A stretch of 64,000 nt of DNA from Pseudomonas marvdashtae (GCF_014268655.2 NZ_JABWQX020000001.1:2510001-2574000), one strand, 5' to 3'. Counted from the stretch's first letter, positions 22,133 through 31,722 are shown. Translations and numbers: made by a program. The notes: generated by a model from the sequence alone, not told the origin.

Positions 22133-22431
22133 ATCGCTCGGTGTCGGCGGCAGCACGTGTTTTGCGTGCGCTGAAGGCGTTAAAGGGCCACACGGTGACG
22201 GGGTTGAGTAATGCGGAGTTGGCCCATCTGACGCAGGACAGTCCGAGCAATATTACGCGGGCCATGCAAACGCTGATTGAGGAAGGCTTGGCGGTGAAGT
22301 TGGATAACGGCCGCTTTGCTCACTCTGTGGGCGTGTTGCAGATCGCGCAGGCGCATGCCGAGCACATGGCTCGTTTGACGGGCCGCATGCAGGAAATCAA
22401 TCAGCGTATTGCCGCTGGGTCGATTGTTTAA
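22129..22431 (+). CDS. IclR-like winged-helix phage protein
   Basis: A 100-residue protein: AAARVLRALKALKGHTVTGLSNAELAHLTQDSPSNITRAMQTLIEEGLAVKLDNGRFAHS is an IclR-type winged helix (helix-turn-helix plus wing), followed by a short helix. It is typically found in the early operon of BcepMu- or B3-like prophages. Probable DNA-binding protein in early control or transposition; partner unknown. Confidence 0.8.
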   Translation: MNRSVSAAARVLRALKALKGHTVTGLSNAELAHLTQDSPSNITRAMQTLIEEGLAVKLDNGRFAHSVGVLQIAQAHAEHMARLTGRMQEINQRIAAGSIV

Positions 22432-22441
22432 GGAGGGTGGT

Positions 22442-23374
22442 ATGGCACGGAGCAAGAGCATACCCGTGGAGACACTGGCGTTGCCGGTGTTGGATGGGGT
22501 GACGTTGACGGCTGATCAGAATGCGATGGCTGCGCTGCATGCCGCGCACGGTGATGAGCGCGACACGGTGAGTCAGTTGTTGGGCCAGGCGCAGATGGCC
22601 GGGGTGTTTGAGGCTTTTTCCCGCACGGTGCGGACGTCGAAGTTGGCGTTTGTGAAGGAGAACAAGCTGTATCGAGGGTTGGCCGGGCGCAAGAGTCCGC
22701 ACGGTGCGGGGACGTTGGGCGGTACGTGGGATGAGTTTTGTGGGTTGTTGGGACGCTCGGTTGATCAGGTGGATCGGGATATTGCGAATTTACGGGCGTT
22801 CGGTGAGGAGGCGCTGGATTCGATGTCGCGGATGGGGATTGGTTATCGTGAGTTGCGCCAGTATCGGAAGTTGCCCCAGGACCAGCAGGCGGCATTGGTT
22901 GAGGTGGCTAAAGGCGGTGACAAAGAGGCGTTTGTTGATCTTGCTGAGGAGATGATTGCCAAGCACACAGCGGAGAAAGAGACGCTAGGCCGGCGCCTTG
23001 ATGAGGCGAAGGCCGATTACGCCGCGCAAAGCGAGGTGATGGCAAAGAAAACGGGTGAGTTGGATAAGGCTCGGCGGGAGTTGGAGTTGTCTCGTAAGCG
23101 GGTTCAGGCGATGCCGGTTGATGAGGCTGCAAAGGCTTTGCGTGCGGAGGTGTCGGCGATCGCTTATGAGGCCGAAGCGAATGTTTTGGGGCCGCTGCGC
23201 GAGGGGTTTTCGAAGCTTGAGGCGTTGGCGGTAGGTGGCGAGGACCACCGCGCCTTTAGGGCAGGTCTAATTCGGCAGCTGGAGATTACGCTGGGGTCGG
23301 TTCGCAGTGAGTTCAATTTGCTTGATCACGCTGATGGCGTGGCCTGGATGTCGCCTGCGGAGTCTGTTTTATGA
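22442..23374 (+). CDS. Early phage protein, coiled coil, unknown role
   Basis: A 310-residue protein. Residues about 50-160 are helical (FSRTVRTSKLAFVKENKLYRGL, WDEFCGLLGRSVDQVDRDIANLRAFG, which looks like an HTH-like replication-protein fold), and about 165-230 is a long coiled coil (KHTAEKETLGRRLDEAKADYAAQ). The ribosome site AAGGAGGGTGG is strong. It directly precedes the transposase gene with a four-base overlap, and equivalents occupy this slot in related prophages. It may assist transposition; function is not known. Confidence 0.8.
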   Translation: MARSKSIPVETLALPVLDGVTLTADQNAMAALHAAHGDERDTVSQLLGQAQMAGVFEAFSRTVRTSKLAFVKENKLYRGLAGRKSPHGAGTLGGTWDEFCGLLGRSVDQVDRDIANLRAFGEEALDSMSRMGIGYRELRQYRKLPQDQQAALVEVAKGGDKEAFVDLAEEMIAKHTAEKETLGRRLDEAKADYAAQSEVMAKKTGELDKARRELELSRKRVQAMPVDEAAKALRAEVSAIAYEAEANVLGPLREGFSKLEALAVGGEDHRAFRAGLIRQLEITLGSVRSEFNLLDHADGVAWMSPAESVL

Positions 23375-25125
23375 ATCCGGTGCACATTGAGCATTTGATG
23401 CAGGTAGCCCAGCGCGCTGACGCGGCCGCGCATGGCGAGCGTACGGCTATTTACGAAGCTGGGGCGCTGGCGTTGGGGGTTTCGATTTCTACCCTGCAAC
23501 GCCAGTTGAAGGCGGTGCGTTTGGCGAAGCCGCGTAAGCGGCGCAGTGATGCTGGGTGCAGTGCGTTGCCGCTTGAGGAAGCGCGGTTGATTTCGGCGGT
23601 GTTGTTGGAATCCATTCGGGCGAACAATAAGCAATTGTCGACGATTGTGCGGGCCGTTGAGCGCTTGCGCAGTAATAACCTGGTGATGGCTGGCAGGTTG
23701 GATGAGGCCACGGGTGAGTTTCGACCTTTGAGTCGCAGTGCGATTAGCCGGGCGTTGCGCGCTTATAAGTTGCATCCCGAACAGCTTTTGCAGGACGCGC
23801 CGGCGGTGTCGTTGGCGAGCCAGCATCCCAATCACGTCTGGCAGATCGATGCTTCGATTTCGACGCAGTTTTATCTGGCCGATGATGGGGCTCGGGTGAT
23901 GAACAAGGCCGAGTTCTATGACGGCAAGCCCGCGAACCTGAAGAAGATCGAACGACAGCGGCTATGGCGGTACGTGATTACCGATCATACGAGTGGCACG
24001 CTGTATGTGGAGTATGTGCTGGGGGCGGAGTCGGCTGAGAATCTGTGCAGTGTGTTGATTAATGCAATGCAGAAGCGCAGTGAGTCGGACCCTTTTCATG
24101 GGGTGCCTTGGGTGCTGATGACGGACCCTGGGGCAGCGATGACGAGTGGTATTTTTCGCAATCTTTGCCGTGTTCTGTCTGTTGATTTGATGATTCATAG
24201 ACCCGGTAATGCGCGGGCCAAGGGTCAGGTTGAGCAGGCCCACAATATTGTCGAGCGTGAGTTTGAGAGCGCTCTGAAGTTTCAGGCCGCCACGAGTTTG
24301 GAGCAGATCAATACGTGGGCCGGTCGGTGGATGCGGTATTTCAATGGAACGTCGATTCATACCCGCACGCGGCGTACCCGGTATGGCGTTTGGCAGTTGA
24401 TTAAGCCGGAGCAGTTGCGCTTGGCGCCCAGTGTTGAGGTGTGCCGGGAGCTGGCGGTGAGTACGCCGGAAAATCGCAAGGTGAGCAATTTGCTGAGGGT
24501 TTCGTTTCGGGGCTCGCAGTTTGATGTGAGTTCAGTGCCGGATGTGATGGTGGGTGATCAGCTGCTGATCACTCGCAATTGCTGGCGCGATAAGGACTCG
24601 GCGATTGCGGTGCGGGTGGGCGATGACGGGCGTGAGTGTTATCACGTGATTGAGCGCGTTGGGGTGGATGCGTTTGGGTTTGCCGAGTCGGCTGCGATGA
24701 TCGGTGAGCAATATAAGCGCCACGCTGAGTCGCCAGCCCAGGTGTCGCGCAAGGTGTTGGAGCAGATTGCGACGGGTACCAGCAATCAGGCCGATGCACA
24801 GGCCGCCCGCAAATCAAAGGCCGTGCCGTTTGGTGGGCTGATCGATCCGCATAAGCATGTCAATGACACCGTGCTGCCGGCTTATCTGCCGCGGCGTGGT
24901 ACGCATCTGGATTTCAACGCTCCCGCTGTTGAGATTGCCCCGCTGAGTCATGTCGAGGCGGCGAAGCTTCTGCGTCCGCGTTTGGGCAATCTTTGGTCGA
25001 CTCAGACGTTTGGTTGGTTGCTGAAGCGGTTTCCGGAGGGTGTTCCCCAAGATCAGATTGAGGCGGTTGAGGCTGAGTTGAAACGGCCCGCTGAGGTCAT
25101 GCGCCATTCGATTGGAGTTGAGTGA
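23371..25125 (+). CDS. Phage transposase, DDE family (MuA functional equivalent)
   Basis: A 584-residue protein. N-terminal helix-turn-helix-like region (GALALGVSISTLQRQLKAVRL, about 31-51), then an RNase H-like core with D160 (HVWQIDASIS), D252 (WVLMTDPGA) and E288 (RAKGQVEQAHN). The exact 35-residue gap between the second Asp and the Glu gives the D,D(35)E signature. A beta-barrel-like mu-type C-terminal region follows (about 360-480). It catalyses integration and replicative transposition of the phage. It belongs to the Tn552/IS-like branch used by BcepMu. The stop overlaps the MuB-like start. Confidence 0.95.
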   Translation: MNPVHIEHLMQVAQRADAAAHGERTAIYEAGALALGVSISTLQRQLKAVRLAKPRKRRSDAGCSALPLEEARLISAVLLESIRANNKQLSTIVRAVERLRSNNLVMAGRLDEATGEFRPLSRSAISRALRAYKLHPEQLLQDAPAVSLASQHPNHVWQIDASISTQFYLADDGARVMNKAEFYDGKPANLKKIERQRLWRYVITDHTSGTLYVEYVLGAESAENLCSVLINAMQKRSESDPFHGVPWVLMTDPGAAMTSGIFRNLCRVLSVDLMIHRPGNARAKGQVEQAHNIVEREFESALKFQAATSLEQINTWAGRWMRYFNGTSIHTRTRRTRYGVWQLIKPEQLRLAPSVEVCRELAVSTPENRKVSNLLRVSFRGSQFDVSSVPDVMVGDQLLITRNCWRDKDSAIAVRVGDDGRECYHVIERVGVDAFGFAESAAMIGEQYKRHAESPAQVSRKVLEQIATGTSNQADAQAARKSKAVPFGGLIDPHKHVNDTVLPAYLPRRGTHLDFNAPAVEIAPLSHVEAAKLLRPRLGNLWSTQTFGWLLKRFPEGVPQDQIEAVEAELKRPAEVMRHSIGVE

Positions 25126-26306
25126 TGTTGAAGCTGAAAAGGATTTTGCAGGAGATGGGGCAGCCTCAGGCGGCGCTGGCCCAGTCGCTGAACTTGAGTA
25201 GCGCCACGATTGCGCAGTTGGTGAACCACAACCTTTGGCCTCGCCGTCTTGACGGTGAGGTTTTGCGGGGGCGTATTCGGGGGTTCTTGACGGAGTCCGG
25301 TGCCAATGACGCCGCTATTGCTAACGCTTTTGATGTAGTGGACCCGCCGTGCGCCAACACGGCAGGTCCGGCCCTTGTGAAAGAGCCGTCCGGGGAGGAC
25401 GAACCGATGTTACTGCCAAAACAAACGCTACAACCAGCTACTCGTAAGGCGTTTGGTTTATTCCGTGATCCGTTTGATGAGTTGCAGTGTGCGCAGGATA
25501 TGTGGGTGAGCCCAGAGATTCGCTATGTTCGCGAGGCGATGTATCAGACAGCCCGGCACGGTGGGTTTCTGGCCGTTGAGGGGGAATCGGGGGCCGGTAA
25601 AAGTACGCTTCGCCGGGATCTGGTGAACCGCATTGCCGAGAATAGTGATCCGGTGATGATCATTGAGCCATATGTGCTGGCTTCCGAGGATAACGACGCC
25701 AAGGGCAAGTCGTTGAAGAGTACGCATATTGCTGAGTCGATGATGGCGGCTATTGCACCGTTATCGAAACCCAAAAGCAGCCCTGAGGCGCGCTTCGCTC
25801 AGTTGCATAAGGCGTTGAAGGAGTCGCATGCGGCCGGGTATCGCCATTGCCTGGTGATTGAGGAGGCGCACAGCTTGCCGGTTCCGACGTTGAAGCATCT
25901 TAAGCGCATTCTGGAGTTGGAGGTCGGGTTCACTAAGTTGGTGAGCATCATCATGATCGGTCAGCCTGAGCTGGGGGTGAAACTGAGTGAGCGCAATGCA
26001 GATGTGCGTGAGGTGGTGCAGCGTTGTGAGCGGGTCAAGTTGATGCCTGTTGAGCATTCTCGGTTGGGGGAGTTTTTGACATTTCGCTTTGATCGGGTGG
26101 GCAAGGTGCTTGGGGACGTCATCGATGAGGGGGCCATTGAGGCGACTGCGGTGCGGTTGTCTCAGCCGACTCGCCATGGGGGGCGTGATGGGACTGTTTC
26201 GCTGCTCTATCCGTTGGCGATTGGCAATTTGGTGATTGCGGCAATGAACCTGGCCGCTCAGCTGGGTGTGCCGAAGGTGACCGCCGATGTCGTTAAGGGG
26301 GTTTGA
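25125..26306 (+). CDS. Transposition ATPase, MuB/ExeA-like AAA
   Basis: A 393-residue protein. The N-terminal HTH (ILQEMGQPQAALAQSLNLSSATIAQLVNHNLWP) is followed by an AAA+ ATPase: Walker A GESGAGKST (about 153-161), Walker B CLVIEEAHSLP and IGQPELGVKL. This is the MuB/TniB/ExeA-like group; it binds target DNA, activates the transposase and gives target immunity. The ATG at 25125 shares a base with the transposase stop; a GTG at 25122 is the alternative. Confidence 0.93.
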   Translation: MLKLKRILQEMGQPQAALAQSLNLSSATIAQLVNHNLWPRRLDGEVLRGRIRGFLTESGANDAAIANAFDVVDPPCANTAGPALVKEPSGEDEPMLLPKQTLQPATRKAFGLFRDPFDELQCAQDMWVSPEIRYVREAMYQTARHGGFLAVEGESGAGKSTLRRDLVNRIAENSDPVMIIEPYVLASEDNDAKGKSLKSTHIAESMMAAIAPLSKPKSSPEARFAQLHKALKESHAAGYRHCLVIEEAHSLPVPTLKHLKRILELEVGFTKLVSIIMIGQPELGVKLSERNADVREVVQRCERVKLMPVEHSRLGEFLTFRFDRVGKVLGDVIDEGAIEATAVRLSQPTRHGGRDGTVSLLYPLAIGNLVIAAMNLAAQLGVPKVTADVVKGV

Positions 26307-26307
26307 G

Positions 26308-26628
26308 ATGGATTCTCTGGATTTGGTGAGGCGTTCGGCGCCGGTTAAGCCGTTGAGTATCCTTGCGGAGGCGTTTGCGGTGCAGTTGTCCGCGTTCAAT
26401 GAGCTGACTCGTGAGATTCGTGAGGCTGGGGTTTCAATCAAACTTTTGGTGTTTTTGGACAATAGGATTTTTATCGAGCTGAGCAGCTTGGAGCTGTTCA
26501 TACGCCGATTCGGCTCTCAAATGCGGGGCATCCGCTATTCCCCGGCGGGACCTTTGACTTGTAACACCGTGACGGTCCAGGGCGTTGATGTGGCTTGGTT
26601 TACGTCGGTTAAGGAGCAGGATCTATGA
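26308..26628 (+). CDS. Early phage protein, unknown
   Basis: A 106-residue protein starting MDSLDLVRRSAPVKPLSILAEAFAVQLSAFNELTREI, with a helical N-terminal half and a more mixed C-terminal part (VAWFTSVKEQDL). It begins one base after the MuB-like stop, with AAGGGGG upstream. No known family; conserved position in early operons is inferred. Confidence 0.7.
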   Translation: MDSLDLVRRSAPVKPLSILAEAFAVQLSAFNELTREIREAGVSIKLLVFLDNRIFIELSSLELFIRRFGSQMRGIRYSPAGPLTCNTVTVQGVDVAWFTSVKEQDL

Positions 26629-26666
26629 CTCTGGCCCTCGATGCTACGGGGCGACTGTATGAGTGA
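26625..26666 (+). CDS. Possible 13-codon leader peptide coupled to Mor
   Basis: ATG at 26625 with AAGGAG eight bases upstream opens MTLALDATGRLYE and stops at 26664-26666. The Mor-family ATG (26659) lies inside the end of this reading (ATGAGTGA) and lacks a comparably strong ribosome site. It could deliver ribosomes to Mor by coupling. It may be only a chance reading. Confidence 0.3.
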   Translation: MTLALDATGRLYE

Positions 26667-27021
26667 TTTCCGAAGCAAGGGGCCGGAACTGCTGGTTGAC
26701 CTGACTGAACACGTCGCGGCTGCGCTTGGCGAGTTGGTGTCGATGGATGATGAGGCTGCCCGCCACGTGGCTAATGAGGTTGCCGATCGGATGGCGGCGC
26801 ATTGGGGTGGGCAAAATGTCTATTTTCCCATGGGACTGGCGGGCAAGTTGAGCCGGCGGGATCGGCAGATCTACGAGGAATTCAACGGCACTAATCAAAG
26901 CGACCTGGCACGCAAGTGGGGGGTGTCGCTTCAGTGGATCTATAAGATCGTTAAGGCAGTTCGAAAGGATGAAATCGCACGCCGCCAAGCCGATATGTTC
27001 GCCCCGCCAGTCGATGACTGA
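26659..27021 (+). CDS. Mor-family transcription activator
   Basis: A 120-residue protein starting MSDFRSKGPELLVDL. Residues about 30-60 hold the dimerisation helices, then GGQNVYFPMGLAGKLSRRDRQIYEEFNGTNQSDLARKWGVSLQWIYKIVKAVRKDE, the Mor/C signature with the helix-turn-helix near the C-terminus. In Mu, Mor and C turn on middle and late genes. This is the only such protein visible, so it probably activates the late operons, perhaps through the 23-bp boxes at 4388 and 19472. It is the last gene before the phage right end. Confidence 0.92.
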   Translation: MSDFRSKGPELLVDLTEHVAAALGELVSMDDEAARHVANEVADRMAAHWGGQNVYFPMGLAGKLSRRDRQIYEEFNGTNQSDLARKWGVSLQWIYKIVKAVRKDEIARRQADMFAPPVDD

Positions 27022-27101
27022 GCGGGGCGTTTTCATTGCACTGGTTGCAACGGTATTGCATAGGCTGTCCCAGTTTGTGCCAGCCGATGCCGGAATAGCC
27101 C

Positions 27102-27135
27102 GGATTTATCTCGCTTGTGCGGTAGGATTTATCTC
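27102..27135 (+). repeat. Tandem end repeats, probable transposase-binding sites
   Basis: GGATTTATCTC occurs twice, at 27102-27112 and 27125-27135, a period of 23 bases. They lie between the last phage gene and the first host gene. Mu-like phage ends carry several transposase-binding sites; these are the likely sites of the right end. The junction probably lies between about 27136 and 27190. I cannot fix it without the other end. Confidence 0.6.
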
Positions 27136-27227
27136 AACCCCCAACAACCTGTAAGTTCTGACAGTAGCCCCCCCCTGACAAGGCGCGATCCAATACTCGT
27201 TCACTTTTCACGAGAAGGAACAGAAAC

Positions 27228-28511
27228 ATGGCCAGCACAATCAGAACCAGTTCCACTCGTCAACCGGGTGAGCTCGATCCAGGCTTCGGTGTGAACGGCG
27301 TCGTCGTTCCGATCCTTCGCACCGGCAGGGTAAGTGGGATTGCATGGGACGAAGGCGAACGACGGTTGACCTATGTGGCCTGGCAGGGAGATGAATTTCG
27401 GCTGTACCGAACGCTGATGGACGGTGCGACGGACACCACCTTTGGCGAGAACGGAGCCGGATACGTCGTGGGAAACTTCAGGGGACAGGAAAACTCCAGG
27501 CCAACAAAGTTACTCTTGCAACGCGACGGCAAAAGCGTGGTGGTGGGAGACCTACGAACCTCGTTCTTTGAGGGACTGCCGGCGGTTGCTCGTTTCGAAA
27601 GGAACGGCGATCCAGACTCGAGCTTCGGAGTCGGTGGAAAAGTCGTCCTGGACGTCATACCCAGCGATGGCCTTAGGCTCGGGTACCCCAGTGGAGCCTT
27701 GCAGCGGGATGGCAAAGTACTCGTAAGCTTGCACTACACCCGACCAGATCGAGAAAACGTCGATTTTCGCAATATTCCTACATTGCAGTCTTCCAAGGGG
27801 CTGTTGGTTCGTCTGAACCAAGACGGCACGCTGGATGGCAGCTTCGGGGAAAACGGCGTCATCACGATAGACCATCCCAGTTGGGAGAATAACCAGCTCA
27901 GATGCGTTGTAGTTCAGCGCGACGATAAAATTGTTGTTGGAGGCATTGTTCAACGAACTGAAGACGGAACCAGTTACGATCGGATGCTCCTGGTGCGCTT
28001 TACTCCTGAGGGGGCGCACGACCTAACATTCGGTGAGGCTGGCTATGTGCTGTTTGGCGACAAAGGCGCAAGTTATGCGCTTAACCAGGTGATCCAAGAT
28101 GAGGACGGCAAGCTTGTCTGCTCGGGACGTATCTTCAGAGAAGGAGCGGCGGGCGGCCTTTTGATGCGGTTTGATATCAACGGCGGTCCCGATAGTGCCT
28201 TTCACGGTGGACTTCCGGTCATCGTCAGCCCACCGTCGCAACCATGGGGCGGTTTATGGGAGGCTGCGGGCTTGCAGCCGGATGGCAAGATTGTCGCGGC
28301 TGGCAGAAATGTTCCGCAAGGTGGCAGTACCAAGATTTTCTTTGGGCGACTCCATCCGGACGGCACTCTGGACAAAGATATCGGTGGCACAGGATTCATC
28401 CTGGGACCGGACGGACAATGCTGGGGTCTGGTCATACAAGACGCTGCTCGACGCATCGTTGTAGCAGGCGCCTGGGAAGGAAGCGCCGCTGTCTTCGGCT
28501 TCCAGGCGTAG
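27228..28511 (+). CDS. Delta-60 repeat protein
   Basis: A 427-residue protein with repeated blocks of about 50-60 residues ending in LDPGFGVNGVV, TDTTFGENGAG, PDSSFGVGGKV, LDGSFGENGVI, DLTFGEAGYV and similar, each preceded by a QxDGKxxVxG-type strand. This is the delta-60 repeat, a beta-propeller-like fold. No signal peptide is evident. It is the first host gene after the prophage. A related protein is at 61966-63255. Function unknown. Confidence 0.88.
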   Translation: MASTIRTSSTRQPGELDPGFGVNGVVVPILRTGRVSGIAWDEGERRLTYVAWQGDEFRLYRTLMDGATDTTFGENGAGYVVGNFRGQENSRPTKLLLQRDGKSVVVGDLRTSFFEGLPAVARFERNGDPDSSFGVGGKVVLDVIPSDGLRLGYPSGALQRDGKVLVSLHYTRPDRENVDFRNIPTLQSSKGLLVRLNQDGTLDGSFGENGVITIDHPSWENNQLRCVVVQRDDKIVVGGIVQRTEDGTSYDRMLLVRFTPEGAHDLTFGEAGYVLFGDKGASYALNQVIQDEDGKLVCSGRIFREGAAGGLLMRFDINGGPDSAFHGGLPVIVSPPSQPWGGLWEAAGLQPDGKIVAAGRNVPQGGSTKIFFGRLHPDGTLDKDIGGTGFILGPDGQCWGLVIQDAARRIVVAGAWEGSAAVFGFQA

Positions 28512-28621
28512 CGACCCACTTCCCAACAAGCTCGGGGATGGGAAAGGGGTAAAAAGGGGGACGCATCTATTTACCAACGCAGCGTTTCGCCAAACGGGCA
28601 TGAGTCTCGGATTGCAACTGA

Positions 28622-28659
28622 TCAATGTGGTGAAGGAGAGAACTCCTTCACCACATTGA
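28622..28659. terminator. Bidirectional hairpin terminator
   Basis: A perfect 17-bp stem (TCAATGTGGTGAAGGAG with its complement) and an AGAA loop between the convergent delta-60 gene and chemoreceptor gene. The T tract is short, but position and stem support a shared terminator. Confidence 0.75.
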
Positions 28660-28678
28660 ATTTACTGCACCTATTGCC

Positions 28679-30673
28679 TCACCGAACCTTGAACCGCCCC
28701 ATAATCGCATTCACCCGACTATTGGCATCCAGCAGTTGCCGAGTGTTGTTCTCGCTGGCGAGGCCGCTTTCCACCAGTTCTTCGACCATGTGGCGGATCT
28801 GCACCATGCTGCGGTTGATTTCCTCGGTCACCGCGCTCTGTTGTTCGGCGGCGGTGGCGATCTGGGTGCTCAGGCTGTTGATCTGGCTGACGGAGCCGGC
28901 CATTTCGTCCAGCCCGGAGTTGACCCTTGAGGTGGCGTCGGCGGCCGATTGGCAACTGGCCTGGGTGTTTTCCATGGCCGCGACCGACGAACTGACGCCT
29001 TGGGTCAGACGGGTGAGCATCTCGTTGATTTCCGAGGTACTGGCCTGGGTCCGGGCGGCGAGGGCGCGAACTTCGTCGGCCACCACCGCGAAGCCACGGC
29101 CTTGTTCACCGGCCCGGGCGGCTTCGATGGCGGCGTTAAGAGCCAACAGGTTGGTTTGCCCGGCGATGGCCCCGATCACGCCGAGGATCTCGGTGATGCG
29201 TTGCGCGTCCTGTTGCATGCTTTCCACCTTGCGGGTGGCGCTGGCCACTTCGTCGATCAACGCCACGACGCTGTTCGACGCCTCACCGACCACAACCCGG
29301 GAGCGATCGGCATGCTCGTTGGCGCGCTGGGTGAACGCGGCCGTCTCGGCGGCGTTCTGCGCCACGCTTTCAGCCGTGGAGCTCATTTCAGTAATGGCGG
29401 TCACCGTCTGGTCGGTTTCCGAGGCATGGCGCATGAGGATTTCGCTGGTGTGGGCCGAAGTCCGCTGCAGGTTGTCCAGGCTCGAAGCCATGGCGCCGGT
29501 GGCCTGGGTGACTTCGCCGATCATGTCCTGCAGATAGGCAATGAACTTGTTGACCGAATGGCCGATGGCGCCGAGTTCGTCGTCGGCACGGATGGTGATG
29601 CGGCGGGTCAGGTCGGCGTCGCCGGTCGACAGCGCATCGATGTTGCCCTTGAGGATTTTCATGCGGTGGGTCAACTGGCGGATTGCATACAGCTGCATCA
29701 GTACCAGCAGGATCACCATCGGAATCTGAAGCAGGCTCAGGGTGTTTAATACGTCGTCACGTTGGGCAGTGATCAGGCGGGTCGGCAATGCGGTGGCGAG
29801 GAACCACGGCGAGCCTTCGATCGGCCGCATGAAGAACGTGCTGGCTTCGCCTTTGTTGTCGAACTCGACGCGCTGCAACGGTTGGTCGCGGTGGGCCAGG
29901 CCAGCCTTGACCTGGGCGGCGAAGGGTGAATCCGCCGCCAGTTCGCTGATGTTTTTCAGCACGATCGGGCCGCTGATCCGCGAGCTGTTGCTGATGATCT
30001 TGCCGTCGCCTTCGACGATCAGCATCTCGGCGCTCAGTTCGGCTTCCTTGCGTGCAATCAGGTCGTTGAAAAACCCCAAGGTCACGTCAATGGTGGAGAC
30101 GCCATAAGGCGCTCCATTCTTTTGGATCGCCATGGCGCAGTTGGTGCGAGGCTCGGCGCTGGCGTCGTCCTTGTAGGCTGCCGCCCAGGCGCATTTGCCC
30201 GGCGGAGTGGCCATGCCACCCTTGTGCCACGGTTGTTCGTAATAGTTCGGCGCGGCGTCGCTGTTCCAGAACGTATTGACTGCCAGCTTGCCGGAGGCGT
30301 CACGGTGCCAGAAAGTGCTGAATTTGCTGCGGCCCTCTGCGCGCTGGTTGGGCAATGGCCATATCCCGCCGCCGAAGACTTTCAGCTCGCCGTACTGGTC
30401 CACCAGGCCCGGCAATACCTTGTCGATGGCATCGCTGTCGAGCAGCGGGATGGTCTGGGTGATGCTGCGTTGTTGCGCCTGTACCTTGTTCAGTTCGCCT
30501 TGGATCTGTTCGGCGACCTCGGCAATGCGGTTCAGTGCCACTTGCTCCTCGGTGTGGCGCAGCTTGGGTGCGACCAGATAGCTGATGCCCAGCACGGTGA
30601 GGATGGACAATACCAGCATGAAGACAATCAGAAATAGCGTGTAGCGGGCCTGAATGGTGCGCAATGAGGGCAT
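28679..30673 (-). CDS. Methyl-accepting chemotaxis protein, dCache sensor
   Basis: A 664-residue chemoreceptor: an N-terminal membrane helix (about 12-33), a periplasmic dCache-like sensor domain (about 40-300), a second helix ([18 protein letters not shown], about 313-331), a HAMP segment, and a long cytoplasmic signalling coiled coil with the conserved tip [20 protein letters not shown]. It relays ligand binding to CheA/CheW. The ATG at 30673 has AAGGAA upstream. The usual dCache amino-acid motif is not clear, so the ligand is not predicted. Confidence 0.93.
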   Translation of the reverse strand: MPSLRTIQARYTLFLIVFMLVLSILTVLGISYLVAPKLRHTEEQVALNRIAEVAEQIQGELNKVQAQQRSITQTIPLLDSDAIDKVLPGLVDQYGELKVFGGGIWPLPNQRAEGRSKFSTFWHRDASGKLAVNTFWNSDAAPNYYEQPWHKGGMATPPGKCAWAAAYKDDASAEPRTNCAMAIQKNGAPYGVSTIDVTLGFFNDLIARKEAELSAEMLIVEGDGKIISNSSRISGPIVLKNISELAADSPFAAQVKAGLAHRDQPLQRVEFDNKGEASTFFMRPIEGSPWFLATALPTRLITAQRDDVLNTLSLLQIPMVILLVLMQLYAIRQLTHRMKILKGNIDALSTGDADLTRRITIRADDELGAIGHSVNKFIAYLQDMIGEVTQATGAMASSLDNLQRTSAHTSEILMRHASETDQTVTAITEMSSTAESVAQNAAETAAFTQRANEHADRSRVVVGEASNSVVALIDEVASATRKVESMQQDAQRITEILGVIGAIAGQTNLLALNAAIEAARAGEQGRGFAVVADEVRALAARTQASTSEINEMLTRLTQGVSSSVAAMENTQASCQSAADATSRVNSGLDEMAGSVSQINSLSTQIATAAEQQSAVTEEINRSMVQIRHMVEELVESGLASENNTRQLLDANSRVNAIMGRFKVR

Positions 30674-30777
30674 GTGGGTGTTCCTTGCACGAAGGCGTCT
30701 TTCGGAAACAAGTGGAATGGGCATGCCTGCTTATCGGCCTGTTTCGCGGCAGCTTGAGCAGCGGACACGCCCGCCCA

Positions 30778-31722
30778 TCAGGCCGCCGAGCTGGCCTGCG
30801 CGTTCCTCCAGGCCAGGGCATGAGCCTGCAGTTCATCATGAAGCCGTTGCATGGGCGTCGAATGCAGGGTGAGCTGGCGCGCCTGGGCGACCCGATGGAA
30901 CAGGGCTTGCCAGCCTGGCGCGGACTCGGCGGGAATGATGCCGGCGAAGATGAGGCCGGCGCCCATCAACAGGCGGTAGTCGGTGCCGAAGTGCTCGCCG
31001 AGGCCGAGGCGTACCGAAAGCGGCCAGTGGATCGGCAAGCGCCGCAACTGCCCGACGAGGCAGGCATCCATACGCTCGGCCACGACGTCGACGCGTCCCG
31101 GCAGATGCCTGAGTTGCAAAGGGTGTATCCCCGCTGGGGGCTTGTCGTGGGTGGTTCCGAATTGCACCGCCAGGGGCTCTAGCAACCATCGATGTTGCGA
31201 GGGCCATTGAATAGACGGCAAGGGGCGATGAGCGGAGCTTATCGTTTGGCAGCCGACCACAATGGTTTCGGCTTGCCCCGTGGCGAACGGAGAAGGGACA
31301 TAGTCCGGCAGCAAACCGGTGTCATGAAAACCGAGGCGTTGTGCCAGTTGCTGGCTGTAAGGATGGCTGGTGACTTGTTTGATCGACAGCCGGGTGAGGC
31401 CCAGGTCAGGGCATCGGTCCACTAACTGTTGGCCGAGCCGCGTAGCGATCTGCCCGCCCTGCAGGCCAGGCTCCACCGCTACCAGCGCCAGCTCCGCCTC
31501 CTCGGCCGAACCTGCCGGGCGGCACAGCGCGGCATGCCCGACCACGCGGTCGCCGATCACGGCGACCAACGATTGCCAGCGCTTCTGTTGGTTGTGCTGG
31601 CAAATCATGTGGGGCATGTAAACGTCTGGCGAAACGTAATGATCGCCGTACACCTGGCGGAACAACTCGCAGGCACTGGCGCTGTCGGTGGGCCTGAAGG
31701 GCCTTATGAGCGTCTGGTTCAT
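30778..31722 (-). CDS. GNAT-family acyltransferase, last gene of LuxC/LuxE-like cluster
   Basis: A 314-residue protein. N-terminal GNAT domain (about 1-150): LIRPFRPTDSASACELFRQVYGDHY, AELALVAVEPGLQGGQIATRLGQQLVDRC (acetyl-CoA loop) and HPYSQQLAQRLGFHDTG. The C-terminal half is not recognised. Its ATG overlaps the stop of the upstream ligase gene by four bases, so it belongs to that operon. It could acylate the amine or alcohol product of the pathway; the substrate is unknown. Confidence 0.8.
   Translation of the reverse strand: MNQTLIRPFRPTDSASACELFRQVYGDHYVSPDVYMPHMICQHNQQKRWQSLVAVIGDRVVGHAALCRPAGSAEEAELALVAVEPGLQGGQIATRLGQQLVDRCPDLGLTRLSIKQVTSHPYSQQLAQRLGFHDTGLLPDYVPSPFATGQAETIVVGCQTISSAHRPLPSIQWPSQHRWLLEPLAVQFGTTHDKPPAGIHPLQLRHLPGRVDVVAERMDACLVGQLRRLPIHWPLSVRLGLGEHFGTDYRLLMGAGLIFAGIIPAESAPGWQALFHRVAQARQLTLHSTPMQRLHDELQAHALAWRNAQASSAA

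Larger units (their letters stand above)
1..27150. mobile_element. BcepMu-type transposable (Mu-like) prophage, left end outside window
   Basis: A near-complete transposable prophage. The early module (gp16-family protein, DDE transposase, MuB-like ATPase, Mor activator) runs rightward from 21675 to 27021. The late genes run leftward from 19390 to beyond position 1. This divergent layout, with Mor beside the phage terminus, and the presence of a BcepMu gp16-family protein point to the BcepMu branch. The right end lies between the Mor stop (27021) and the next host gene (27228); tandem repeats at 27102-27135 are probably transposase-binding sites. The exact end base is not determined. The remaining tail genes and the left end are outside the window. 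Cargo blocks sit at about 4.4-13.1 kb and 19.5-21.1 kb. Confidence 0.93.

Noticed and set aside
27102..27135. Two repeats as a mini CRISPR array
   Set aside because: Only two 11-bp units, no cas genes, and the location fits transposase sites at a phage end.
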